38,038 nucleotides of DNA from Burkholderiales bacterium (lineage in GTDB: Bacteria; Pseudomonadota; Gammaproteobacteria; Burkholderiales; Burkholderiaceae_C), in NCBI GenBank assembly GCA_028868895.1, contig JAGWTP010000030.1, forward strand, positions 1-38,038, in the 5' to 3' direction. Below the pieces are notes generated by a model, which was not told the DNA's origin, searched no databases, and worked only from the letters and a program-made list of their open reading frames with translations. Below, piece after piece: positions 7,997 to 15,718 of this stretch. Each line of letters starts with the position of its first letter. The first letter of the stretch is position 1. The position numbers and the translations under genes are program-made.

Positions 7997-8557
7997 TTAC
8001 TGCCAGACCTTGACGTCGAACTCGGGCTGCAGCTTGTCCATCGAATCCTGGATGCGCAGCTCGATGTATTTCGCGCCGCTGCCCTTGTCGAACTTGACGG
8101 TCGTGCCGCGCTTGTAGTCGCGCTCGTGCGGACCCTTGCCGGTGAAGAACGCGACCAGTTCGTGCTCGCCGCTGCGCAGGTTGCCGAGGTAGACGCGCTG
8201 CATGCCGCCGCGGTGCAGCGCCTGCACTTCGAGCGGCGTGTACAGGTAGCTGGCGACGAGCTTGTCGTCGAGCTTGATCTGCACCGAATCGAGCTCGAAC
8301 AGCTTGCCCACGTCCATCGACACGAACAACGCCACCTGCGTGTTGGCCGGGAAGAGCAGTTCCTCCTCGAGCACGAGCAGGTCGCGGTTGAGCTCGATCA
8401 CGTCGTGCTTGGTGTCCTGGATGCGATCGTCCAGGTTGGACGCCGCCGCGGCGCTGGCCGCGCCAGCCGGCGCCGCCGCGTCGGCGGCCCGCGCGACGGG
8501 CAGCAGCGCGACGAGCACGAGCCCAGCGGCGATGAGGTTGCAGCATCGATTCGACAT
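7997..8557 (-). CDS. Exported protein of the cluster (family often mis-named AraC regulator)
   Basis: A 186-residue protein with a signal peptide at residues 1-24 (MSNRCC, then a hydrophobic core ending ARAADA). A helical stretch at 41-70 is followed by a beta-rich domain containing VALFVSMDVGKLFELDSVQ, GGMQRVYLGNLRSGEHELVA and FFTGKGPHERDYKRG. Homologues I recall from similar clusters are labelled AraC-family regulators in databases, but there is no helix-turn-helix here and the export signal rules out DNA binding. It sits 11 bases after the DUF3570 gene and 6 before the TPR gene. It may be a periplasmic beta-sandwich adaptor. The function is unknown. Confidence 0.85.
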   Translation of the reverse strand: MSNRCCNLIAAGLVLVALLPVARAADAAAPAGAASAAAASNLDDRIQDTKHDVIELNRDLLVLEEELLFPANTQVALFVSMDVGKLFELDSVQIKLDDKLVASYLYTPLEVQALHRGGMQRVYLGNLRSGEHELVAFFTGKGPHERDYKRGTTVKFDKGSGAKYIELRIQDSMDKLQPEFDVKVWQ

Positions 8558-8568
8558 GGCCGGGCTCG

Positions 8569-9675
8569 CTAGTAGGTGGCCGACACGTAGACCTGCAGCA
8601 CGTTGGCGTTGTACGCGTACGGGCTGCCGGTCCGGATGTCGGTGAAATCACTGAATTTGTAGCGCACGTATTCGTACGCGCCGTTGACCTTGACCTCGTA
8701 GCGGCCCGGGATCTTCTGCACCGTGTAGGCCAGCTTGGCGCCGAGCGTCACGCTGTTGAAGGTGCTGAGCTGGCGGTTGCGCGAGACGTAGGTGGTGTCG
8801 GCCGTCGCGTTGTCGCTGTAGAAGAGCGCGTGCCGCTGCGTGTAGTAGCGCAGGTAGGCGTCGGCCAGCCACGGGTCGCCGAAGTAGCGGCTGTAGCCGA
8901 ACTCGGTGGTGTGGGCCTTGATCGCCCAGGTGTCCCAGAAGTAGCGGTACTCGCCATGCACCGCGTTGCGCGCGCCGAGGTCACCGATCAAGCGCAGCTT
9001 GGCCGCGCGCGCCGAGCGCGTGCGCGGGTCGCGCTCGGGCACCGCGGCGCCGAACACGCGTGCCACGCGGTACGGGCTGGCAAGAAAGCCGTCGTCGGCG
9101 AGCGCCTCGAGGTTGGCGCTCATGATCCAGCGCGGCGTCAGGATCTGCGTCGCGCCGAGCCGGTACTGCCAGTGCCGCGCGGTGTCGGCGAACTCCGGTG
9201 CGCCGTGCTTGCCGACCTTGTCGGCGCCGCGTGTGAATCCCAGGCTCACCGTCGTCATGCCGCCGAACACTTCCTGCGCGACGTCGAGGCTGGTGCTGTC
9301 GGCGGTGTAGTCGGGTTCGTGGCTGCTCGAGGTGGCGAGCGTGATCGTCGAGTCGCGGTACACGTACTCGGCGCCGAAGCCGTATTCGGTGCGGCGCTCG
9401 CGGTACGGGCTGGCGGTGGTGACGACGTCGATCGACGCGTTGCTGACCGCATCGACGTAGTACGAGGCCGAAAGCGAGACCTTGTCCATCACGCTCTTGC
9501 GCACCAGCAGCGCCGGGCCGTTGGCCGTGACGCCACCGCCGCTGTACGAATGGAACATGGCCTCGGCGCGGTCGGCCGGCAGATCGACCGCACGCGCCCC
9601 GCCGGCCGCGAGCACGCCGCCGAGCAGCGCCGCGAGGCGCTGCAACAGGTGCGCTGCCCTGCTAATTGCAGCCAC
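8569..9675 (-). CDS. DUF3570 outer-membrane protein
   Basis: About 368 residues. The best start is the GTG at 9673-9675, which overlaps the end of the DUF4266 gene by 14 bases and gives a signal peptide (hydrophobic LLQRLAALLGGVLAAGGARA). No ATG is available near the signal, so the exact start is uncertain. The mature protein has alternating polar/aromatic strands such as VSLSASYYVDAVSNASIDVV and ends VLQVYVSATY with a terminal Tyr, as outer-membrane barrels do. The motifs MFHSYSGGGVTANGPALLVR and YYTQRHALFYSDNA fit the DUF3570 family. DUF3570, DUF4266, TlpA and ApbE genes are often found together, and all four are in this unit. The family function is not established. Confidence 0.88.
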   Translation of the reverse strand: MAAISRAAHLLQRLAALLGGVLAAGGARAVDLPADRAEAMFHSYSGGGVTANGPALLVRKSVMDKVSLSASYYVDAVSNASIDVVTTASPYRERRTEYGFGAEYVYRDSTITLATSSSHEPDYTADSTSLDVAQEVFGGMTTVSLGFTRGADKVGKHGAPEFADTARHWQYRLGATQILTPRWIMSANLEALADDGFLASPYRVARVFGAAVPERDPRTRSARAAKLRLIGDLGARNAVHGEYRYFWDTWAIKAHTTEFGYSRYFGDPWLADAYLRYYTQRHALFYSDNATADTTYVSRNRQLSTFNSVTLGAKLAYTVQKIPGRYEVKVNGAYEYVRYKFSDFTDIRTGSPYAYNANVLQVYVSATY

Positions 9676-9892
9676 AGCCGCCCCCCTGCACGCCGGTGGC
9701 GCCGCGCGCGCCTTCGCGCACGTCGCGCACGTGCTCGAGGTGCTTGTCGGACAGCGCATCGCGCGAGAACTGCATGATCGGGTCGGCCAGGTGCTCGCGC
9801 TCGTAGGGCTTGACCCAGGGCTGGATCGCGCAACCGCCCAGGGCTGCGGCGCAGATCAGCACGGCGGCTGCGAGCGGGCGCGGTGCGTTCAC
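9662..9892 (-). CDS. DUF4266 small lipoprotein
   Basis: A 76-residue lipoprotein starting with GTG at 9890-9892, overlapping the TlpA stop codon by 4 bases (GTGA). The signal MNAPRPLAAAVLICAAALGG is followed by Cys21, a strong lipobox (LGGC). The mature part has the DUF4266 signature VKPYEREHLADPIM and ends with GGGCGCN. The two closely spaced cysteines in a glycine tail could bind metal or be modified. Residues 60-66 (EGARGAT) loosely resemble the flavin-attachment motif used by ApbE enzymes. The function is unknown. Confidence 0.9.
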   Translation of the reverse strand: MNAPRPLAAAVLICAAALGGCAIQPWVKPYEREHLADPIMQFSRDALSDKHLEHVRDVREGARGATGVQGGGCGCN

Positions 9893-10413
9893 TTCAGCAA
9901 CTCCAGAATCTGCCGGTCGTAGGTGTCTTCATAGCCGGCCAGGTAGCCGCGGTGCACGTAGCGCACCTTGCCGTCACGGTCGATCAGCACGGTCGACGGC
10001 ATCGTCGCCAGGTCGTAGCGGCGGCTGACCTGCTTGTCGGTGTCGAGCAGCACCGGGAACGTGACGCCGAGCTTGGCCGCCACCTCGGCGGCATTGCGCG
10101 TGTCGTCGTCGACGTTGACACCGAGCAGCACGAAGCCCGAGGCCTTGTACTTCTGGTACAGGCGGTTCAGGTGCGGCATCTCCTGGCGGCACGGCCCGCA
10201 CCAGGTGGCCCAGAAGTTGATCATCACGACGCGGCCGCGCTGTTCCTGCAGGCGCAGGTTCGGGCCGTTCAGCGTGCGCAACGTGAAGTCGGGCGCGATC
10301 GAGGCCGGCGCCACCGCCAGCGCCGGCACGCTCGCCACCAGCGCCAGCGCGGCGCCCAGCGCCCGGCGCACGAGGCGCGCGCGTGTGACAGAGATCGACG
10401 TGTTCATGCGCAT
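9889..10413 (-). CDS. TlpA-family thiol:disulfide oxidoreductase
   Basis: A 174-residue exported thioredoxin-fold protein. The N-terminus is a signal peptide or anchor (RRALGAALALVASVPALA) and the active site is WCGPC with Cys72 and Cys75. Family features include APDFTL, the strand VVMINFWATW and the cis-Pro loop MPSTVLI. A second ATG two codons in (10405-10407) is better spaced from AAGG and may be the true start. It is 18 bases after the beta-barrel gene and overlaps DUF4266 by 4. In the periplasm it probably keeps haem-binding cysteines of the neighbouring cytochrome-like lipoproteins, or the DUF4266 cysteines, reduced. It differs from the dedicated CcmG at 22116-22646, so two such reductases are encoded within 13 kb. 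Confidence 0.93.
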   Translation of the reverse strand: MRMNTSISVTRARLVRRALGAALALVASVPALAVAPASIAPDFTLRTLNGPNLRLQEQRGRVVMINFWATWCGPCRQEMPHLNRLYQKYKASGFVLLGVNVDDDTRNAAEVAAKLGVTFPVLLDTDKQVSRRYDLATMPSTVLIDRDGKVRYVHRGYLAGYEDTYDRQILELLK

Positions 10414-10431
10414 CGCCTTGCTCGGAAGAGG

Positions 10432-11076
10432 TCAGAAGAAGACCGTCAGGCCGCCGGTCCACTCGAGGTTCTGCGTGCTCTGGCGCTTGCCGAGCAGGTC
10501 GAGCGAATAGATGTGGTCGCGCATGTCGACCTGCAGTGCGGCCCAGTCGGCCAGGAACACGCGGTAGCCGACGCCGAGGTTGAAGGTCGGGCGGCGCTGC
10601 TGGTCGAAGCGCGTGCTGCCGACGCCGCCGATCAGGTAGAACGCCGCCGGCCGGGCGCGTTTGCCGCCGATGAACACCTCGCCGGGCAGCACGTTGTAGC
10701 CGACCGAAAGGTCGTAGTAGCTCAGCGTGACCTTCTGCGTCGGGAACACGCCGCCGGGCAGCACCTGGCGGAAGGCCTCGTCGCTGACCTTGGTCTGCGC
10801 GTAGACGCCTTCGACGAAGAAGTCTTCGGTCACGTGGTAGCCCAGCCGCAGCCCGCCGACGACGCTGGAGCCGAAGTTCTGCGTCGCGTAGGTGCCGACG
10901 AACGCGCCGATCTCGAAGTCGTTCGACGGGAATCGCGGCGGCTGGATGTCGCGCCGGTCGACCTGCGGCACGACGACCTGATCGTCGGCGGGTGCCTGAT
11001 CGGCGGCACTGGCACCGGCACAGGCCGCAGCGGTGACGAAGGCCAGCGCAGCGCGGCGCAACACGGATGTTTTCAT
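10432..11076 (-). CDS. Outer-membrane beta-barrel protein (GltA/GltB-like)
   Basis: A 214-residue protein with a signal peptide (MKTSVLRRAALAFVTAAACA, then GASA). The mature part begins VDRRDIQPPRFPSNDFEIGAFVG-like sequence and continues with short amphipathic strands such as GGLRLGYHVTEDFFVEGVYA and NLGVGYRVFLADWAALQVDM, ending in Phe (LTVFF), the outer-membrane insertion signal. This is the pattern of the outer membrane beta-barrel family first seen in myxobacteria that includes GltA/GltB-type gliding proteins. Frames extending further upstream overlap the previous gene and lack a signal, so the ATG at 11074-11076 was chosen. No strong ribosome site is visible. It lies 26 bases after the SH3-barrel gene. 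Confidence 0.85.
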   Translation of the reverse strand: MKTSVLRRAALAFVTAAACAGASAADQAPADDQVVVPQVDRRDIQPPRFPSNDFEIGAFVGTYATQNFGSSVVGGLRLGYHVTEDFFVEGVYAQTKVSDEAFRQVLPGGVFPTQKVTLSYYDLSVGYNVLPGEVFIGGKRARPAAFYLIGGVGSTRFDQQRRPTFNLGVGYRVFLADWAALQVDMRDHIYSLDLLGKRQSTQNLEWTGGLTVFF

Positions 11077-11102
11077 GGGGTGGCGGTGGGTGTCGTTGAG
11101 CG

Positions 11103-11972
11103 TCAGAAGAAGAACGAAAGACCGGCGCTGAAGGCGCGGTACTCGGCCGTTCGCGCGTCGGAGAGGAACGCGGTGTACAGCGCGTAGTCGGCGCGCAGCA
11201 CGAAGCGGTCGCCGAGGTGGTAGCGCACGCCGAGCGTCGCGTTGGCGAGCTTGGCGTCGGTGGTGGCGGCGCCCACCAGGCTCAGGTTCGGGAAGTTCTT
11301 GAACTTGCCCATGCCGATGCCGACGAACGGCGAGAAGCGGCGGTCCGACCAGGGCTCGGCGAGCAGGTCGAGGTGCCAGAAGTCGGTGCCCGAGAACACG
11401 CCCTGCACCTGGCCGAGCGTGCCTTCGACGCTGAGCGTTTCCGAGACCCGGTAGCTGGTCCACAGCTTGAGCATCGGCTCCGACTTGAAGCGGCCCCACG
11501 CTGCGCCGAGCTGAACCCGGCGGCTCAGGTAGTCGTCGAGCAGGATGTCGCGAAAGCGCTTGCGCTCGCCCGCGGCGGTGAGCGTGGTCTGCAGTTGCCC
11601 GCGGTTGACCCAGCCGACCTTGCCGCCGTCGGTGCGCACCTTGTACCAGTCGGTGTGGCGCAGTTCGATCGCGATCCACTCGCTGCGCGCCGCGACGAAG
11701 AACACCGGATAGCCGCGGCCGGGCCCGGTGCGCAGTTCGATGTACGGGTCGGTGACCTGCAGACGTTCGGTCGCCGCTTGCGTTGCGTTCGGCGTTGCGG
11801 CCGAGGCACTGGCGGCGGTGGCCGCAGGCATCGCGCCCGCCGCATCGGCCCCATCGGCCGCGCGCACGCCCACGCCGGCCAACGCGAGCGCCACGAGCAC
11901 CGCGCCGATGACGCCACGACGGATCGGCGCAGCCGCGCCGAGCGTTGGGCAGGCCGCGCGGCGGTGCGTCAT
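11103..11972 (-). CDS. SH3-domain outer-membrane beta-barrel protein
   Basis: A 289-residue exported protein. Residues 1-39 are a long signal region. Residues about 72-130 are a bacterial SH3-like domain (VTDPYIELRTGPGRGYPVFF to KVGWVNRGQLQ), which often binds peptidoglycan. Residues 150-289 are a beta barrel of the same type as the protein at 10432-11076 and end in FFF. The start ATG overlaps the stop of the upstream lipoprotein gene (ATGA). The SH3 domain could tie the barrel to the cell wall. The barrel pair resembles GltA/GltB of the Myxococcus Glt complex; the SH3 fusion is the notable difference I can see. Confidence 0.87.
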   Translation of the reverse strand: MTHRRAACPTLGAAAPIRRGVIGAVLVALALAGVGVRAADGADAAGAMPAATAASASAATPNATQAATERLQVTDPYIELRTGPGRGYPVFFVAARSEWIAIELRHTDWYKVRTDGGKVGWVNRGQLQTTLTAAGERKRFRDILLDDYLSRRVQLGAAWGRFKSEPMLKLWTSYRVSETLSVEGTLGQVQGVFSGTDFWHLDLLAEPWSDRRFSPFVGIGMGKFKNFPNLSLVGAATTDAKLANATLGVRYHLGDRFVLRADYALYTAFLSDARTAEYRAFSAGLSFFF

Positions 11973-12640
11973 TGCGTGTTGCAGGTTCCGGCCTGCGGGT
12001 CGGGCGGCGTGAACATGCTGTAGTTGGCGGTGCTGAATTCGTCCTGCCCGAGCGGCGCGGGGTGGCTGATCCAGTAGCGGATCAGCTTGGCGTTCGGGTC
12101 GTCCACGCTCGCGAAGATCAGGCCGCCGCCGTGCAGCACGTTGAGCAGCAGCGGCTTGGCGAGCAGGCGGCTCTGCGTGGTCGAGCCGAGCACGACCTCG
12201 CCCTGCGCCGAATAGAAGTTCTTGTACATGTCGCTGGCGCGGATCACGTCGGGCGTGTTGGCCGGGTTGGTCAGGTCGAGCGGCTGCGCGCCGGGCACGA
12301 CGCGAAACGCGCCGCCGGTGCCGGTGGCGCTGGCGTGGCAGCCCGAACCGGCACAGGTGTTGGTCGAGACCGTGCCGCCCTGCTGGATCGTCAATGGCGC
12401 GTTGAGGATCGGGTCGATGCAGCGCTGGAAATACGCGAACGACAGGCGCTGGCCCGACGAGGCCGTGGCGTTGGCCACCGCGGCCGGGTTGTCGAACGGG
12501 TTCGACGACGAGCCGCCACAACCGGCAAGCACCGCCAGCGCGGCGGCCGCGGCGCTCGCGGCCACACGCCGCCGCGCCCATTGCGAGCCAGCGGGTGGGC
12601 GGTGTACGGATCGCTGCAGGAACGCCATGCGTTTCAACAT
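11969..12640 (-). CDS. Cytochrome-like lipoprotein with CX4CH motif
   Basis: A 223-residue lipoprotein. The hydrophobic signal ends in VLAGC with Cys41 as lipidation site; a 28-residue arginine-containing lead precedes it, and M6 is an alternative start. A possible haem site is C96-AGSG-C101-H102, a CX4CH motif instead of CXXCH. It is preceded by FAYFQRCIDPIL, the helix usually found before the haem motif in planctomycete-type cytochrome domains. It overlaps the PD40 lipoprotein gene by 7 bases and the SH3-barrel gene by 4. It is probably an outer-membrane electron-transfer partner of the large lipoprotein, but haem binding is unproven because System I machinery normally recognises CXXCH. Confidence 0.85.
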   Translation of the reverse strand: MLKRMAFLQRSVHRPPAGSQWARRRVAASAAAAALAVLAGCGGSSSNPFDNPAAVANATASSGQRLSFAYFQRCIDPILNAPLTIQQGGTVSTNTCAGSGCHASATGTGGAFRVVPGAQPLDLTNPANTPDVIRASDMYKNFYSAQGEVVLGSTTQSRLLAKPLLLNVLHGGGLIFASVDDPNAKLIRYWISHPAPLGQDEFSTANYSMFTPPDPQAGTCNTQ

Positions 12641-15624
12641 CCGCTCAGGATCCAGTTGGCGATCGCGTTGTAGTTCGCGCTGCCCGCCGGCAGGATCGCC
12701 GTGGTCGCGCCCACCGCACCGGCCGGATGCGGCACCGTCGAGGGCCGGCTCAGCAGGTAGTTCGACCCCGGGCTGCAGGCGTTCGAGATCATCGTCAGCG
12801 TGACGTTGTAGTCGCCCATCGGGTCGCCGGTGAGCACGAAGCGGTTGTCGCGGAACGAGGTGCCCGGCGGCGTCGCCGAGTTACTGCTGCCGATCGCCTG
12901 GTGGCAGGCTGCCGCACAGGTCGAGCGCAGGATCGGGAACACCTGCGCCTCGAAGCTGGCCTGGCTCAAGCCGGTGACCGTGCGCATGCCGTTCGCGCCA
13001 TTGAACGGGTCGTTGTAATACTTGCCGCCGAGGTCGATCCACTCGGCCACGAGCCGCTTTTCGGCCGCGTTCAGCAGCTTCGAGTGGTCGGGCGCGGAGG
13101 CCGGCGGGTTCGGGTGCGCGCTGCGCGCGTCGGCACCCGACATCAGGCTCTGGCCGAACAGGATCTCCACCAGCCGGCTCTTGCGTGCCAGGCCGAGCGC
13201 CTCGCCTTCGCTGGCGGCGGTGTCCACCAGCGCCGGGCCGCGCGCGATCACGGGCACGCCTTCTTCGATGCGCGTTTGCGGCAAGCCGGTGGCCGGGTCG
13301 ATGAGCGGGTCGCCGACCATCAGCTTCTCGTACGAGGTCAGGCGGCCGGTGCCGGCCACGGTGGCGCTCAGGTCGAGCTTGGCCGCACCGTTGTGGCAGT
13401 TGGTGCAGGTGTTCGCGCCGCGTGCGCGCGTCCACAGCGGCTGGATGTGGTCGGGGTAGTTGACGATGCCGTTGGTCGGCACGGCCGTGGCGAGATCGTC
13501 GGCCGGGTTGGCGTTGCCGGTGTAGCGGAGCGCGATCGGCGCGCGGCCGGCGATGCCGGGCTTGCCGGTGTCGGCCCAGATGTCGGTGTAGAGCAGGTCG
13601 GAGGCGAGCTGCAGCGCGGTCGGGTCCAGGCGCGTGCGCGTGCCCGCCATCGTCTCGCCCGACTGGTGCGCGCTGGCCATCGCGCCGAGCCACGCCGCGG
13701 GCACGCTGTTGACGACCGCGCCCGAGTTGAGCGCGCCGCCGCGGCGCGGGCTGTGGCAGCCGTCGCAGGTGCGGCGCTCGCCCGGGCGCACCTGGATCCA
13801 GTTGGTGTGGGTCTGGAACGCGCGGCCCTGCGAGTCGATCACGGCCAGCGCGATCGGCGTGTCCGCGGGCACGGTGAGCTTGAACGAACCGTCGGGTTCG
13901 ATCGGCGCGTAGCCCAGGATCTGCTGCATCTCGAACTCGGTGTCGCCGATCGCGCTGCGCATGCCGGTCATGCCCGAAGGCGGCGCCACCGCCCGCACCG
14001 CGCGCACGAAGCGCGCCGGCGCGCAGCCGTAGGCCGGATCGGCGGGGTTCTTGATGCGCACCAGGTCGGCCACCTGGGCGCGGGTGTCGAGCGGATCGGT
14101 CGGCGTGGTCTTGGCGATCGCGGTGGTGCAGCCGGCGGCCAGGTCGGCGGCGGCCAGCACCGGGTCGCCCATGCGGCCCAGGCCGTCGGTGTCGTAGACG
14201 CTGCGCACTTCGAGCAGGCCCAGGCCCTGCTGCGCGAGCGTGGCGTCGGGGCTGGTCGCGGTGGTCGCGCTCGGCTCGGGGCGCGACTGCAGCGCCACCG
14301 GGTGCGTGTACATGAACCCGCTCGGGGGCGACGCGACGATCAGCCAGGTCTGCTGCGCCGGGTCGAACATGTAGATCGCGTACGACGGCGCCACGTTGTC
14401 CTGCAGCGGATCGGCCTGGATGTCGGCGACCAGCCGGTTGCCGTCGCTCAGGCGGGTCATCTCGTCGGCCGTCAGCGTGGCGCACGGCACGACCACGCCG
14501 GCGCGGCTGACCTCGCACGGCGTGTAGGCGAGCAGCACGCGGTCGGTGCCGTCCCACAGCGGGTACGGCGTCGTGACGCGGCCGTATTGCGACAGCCCGC
14601 GGTCGATCTTCAGCGCTTGTGCGGTCATCTGCTGCTGGCCACCCAGCGTCGGCACGCCGGCATTGGCGGGCGTGTTCTGCTCGGAATAGTTGGCCGCGTC
14701 GATGAAGACGAGCCCGCCGCCTTCGTGGGTGCGCGACAGCGGCATCAGGTCGGAGGCGACGAAGCCCTTGTACTTGCCGTTCGGGTCCATGTCGCGCGGG
14801 TGCAGGAAGCTGTTGCCCGGGCTGTGCGCGCCGTAGAGCACGAACAGGTCGGTGCCATCGGGCTTGACGCGGAAGATCTTGAAGTGGTTGCGCCCGCCCA
14901 CGTGGTCCCAGCGCGAGAACATGATGTCGCCGTTGGGCCGCACCACCGGGCTGCGGTCGTGGCTCTGGTTGACCGAGATCTGCGTGATGTGGCCGCCGTC
15001 GGCGTCCATCGTGTGCAGGTTGAACACGCGCTCGCGTTCGTACTCGTCGAGTGCGTAGTAGCTGTGGCCGAGCGCCTGGTTCAGGCTCGAGGTGGTCTGC
15101 CGGTTCGAGGTGAACACGAAGCCGCGGCCGGCCGGCAGGTAGGTCGGATCGACGTCGTCGGAGTCGGTCGAGCTGGTCAGGCGGCGAAACGTGCCGCCGG
15201 CCAGGCCACCCGCGGTCATGTCGTATTCCCAGATGTTCCAGCGCCCGGTGCACGCGTTCACGTTGCCGATCTTCGACGTGTTCGAGGCCGGACAGCGCAT
15301 CGAGAACACGAGCTTCTTGCCGTCGTACGACACGTCGGGGTTCGACGCGTCGCCCTGGCCCTGCGTGAACTGCGCGGTGATGTTGTGCTCCACCGCGCTG
15401 GGCGAGGATTTCTCGCGCACCATCAGGTCGCCGCCGGGTGCGGTGGGCGCGCCGTTGGTCGGATTCGCGCTGATCGTGTTGACGCGCAGCGCATACGCGA
15501 TCGGCACGTCGCCGGCCACCGTGAGGGTGCCCGCACCGCCGGCGCTGCCGTTGCCGCAGCCGGCGATGGCGACCGTCAGCATGGCGGCGCTCGCCCACGC
15601 GCCCAGGGTCCAGCACTTGTTCAT
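12634..15624 (-). CDS. PD40-propeller multihaem lipoprotein, hydrazine synthase alpha-like
   Basis: A 996-residue lipoprotein with signal MNKCWTLGAWASAAMLTVAI, then AGC with Cys23 as lipid site. A near-perfect AAGGAGG ribosome site lies 5 bases before the ATG. Residues about 95-300 contain TolB/PD40 propeller motifs (DVSYDGKKLVFSM, PAGRGFVFTSNR, VVRPNGDIMFSRWDH). Three haem-type motifs follow: CDGCH at 620-624, CTNCH at 740-744, and CAAACH at 903-908 (CX3CH). The order propeller then C-terminal c-type haems resembles the alpha subunit of anammox hydrazine synthase, which has many relatives of unknown function in non-anammox bacteria. The beta and gamma subunits are absent, so hydrazine synthesis is not claimed. 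A redox enzyme or electron conduit on the outer membrane is likely. Confidence 0.87.
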   Translation of the reverse strand: MNKCWTLGAWASAAMLTVAIAGCGNGSAGGAGTLTVAGDVPIAYALRVNTISANPTNGAPTAPGGDLMVREKSSPSAVEHNITAQFTQGQGDASNPDVSYDGKKLVFSMRCPASNTSKIGNVNACTGRWNIWEYDMTAGGLAGGTFRRLTSSTDSDDVDPTYLPAGRGFVFTSNRQTTSSLNQALGHSYYALDEYERERVFNLHTMDADGGHITQISVNQSHDRSPVVRPNGDIMFSRWDHVGGRNHFKIFRVKPDGTDLFVLYGAHSPGNSFLHPRDMDPNGKYKGFVASDLMPLSRTHEGGGLVFIDAANYSEQNTPANAGVPTLGGQQQMTAQALKIDRGLSQYGRVTTPYPLWDGTDRVLLAYTPCEVSRAGVVVPCATLTADEMTRLSDGNRLVADIQADPLQDNVAPSYAIYMFDPAQQTWLIVASPPSGFMYTHPVALQSRPEPSATTATSPDATLAQQGLGLLEVRSVYDTDGLGRMGDPVLAAADLAAGCTTAIAKTTPTDPLDTRAQVADLVRIKNPADPAYGCAPARFVRAVRAVAPPSGMTGMRSAIGDTEFEMQQILGYAPIEPDGSFKLTVPADTPIALAVIDSQGRAFQTHTNWIQVRPGERRTCDGCHSPRRGGALNSGAVVNSVPAAWLGAMASAHQSGETMAGTRTRLDPTALQLASDLLYTDIWADTGKPGIAGRAPIALRYTGNANPADDLATAVPTNGIVNYPDHIQPLWTRARGANTCTNCHNGAAKLDLSATVAGTGRLTSYEKLMVGDPLIDPATGLPQTRIEEGVPVIARGPALVDTAASEGEALGLARKSRLVEILFGQSLMSGADARSAHPNPPASAPDHSKLLNAAEKRLVAEWIDLGGKYYNDPFNGANGMRTVTGLSQASFEAQVFPILRSTCAAACHQAIGSSNSATPPGTSFRDNRFVLTGDPMGDYNVTLTMISNACSPGSNYLLSRPSTVPHPAGAVGATTAILPAGSANYNAIANWILSGC

Positions 15625-15629
15625 CGCGG

Positions 15630-15636
15630 CCTCCTT
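15630..15636 (-). promoter_or_regulatory. Strong Shine-Dalgarno for the PD40 lipoprotein
   Basis: AAGGAGG on the minus strand, 5 bases before the ATG at 15622-15624. It settles the start of the PD40 lipoprotein, whose open frame extends much further upstream. It is the strongest ribosome site in the unit, which suggests this protein is made in larger amounts than its neighbours. Confidence 0.8.
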
Positions 15637-15718
15637 AGGTGTCGGATCGTTGTGTCGCGCGCGGGTGCGTCGCATGGATGCCCGGCATCGATGCACCCGG
15701 TCGGTGTCAGGGCGGTAT

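Noticed and set aside
13120-13150. SGAD in the PD40 lipoprotein (about residues 829-832) as ApbE target
   Set aside because: The flavin-acceptor motif needs Ser or Thr at the last position; here it is Asp.
12634-15624. Evidence for anammox-type hydrazine metabolism
   Set aside because: Only the alpha-like protein is present; no HzsB/HzsC-like genes or hydrazine dehydrogenase are in the window.
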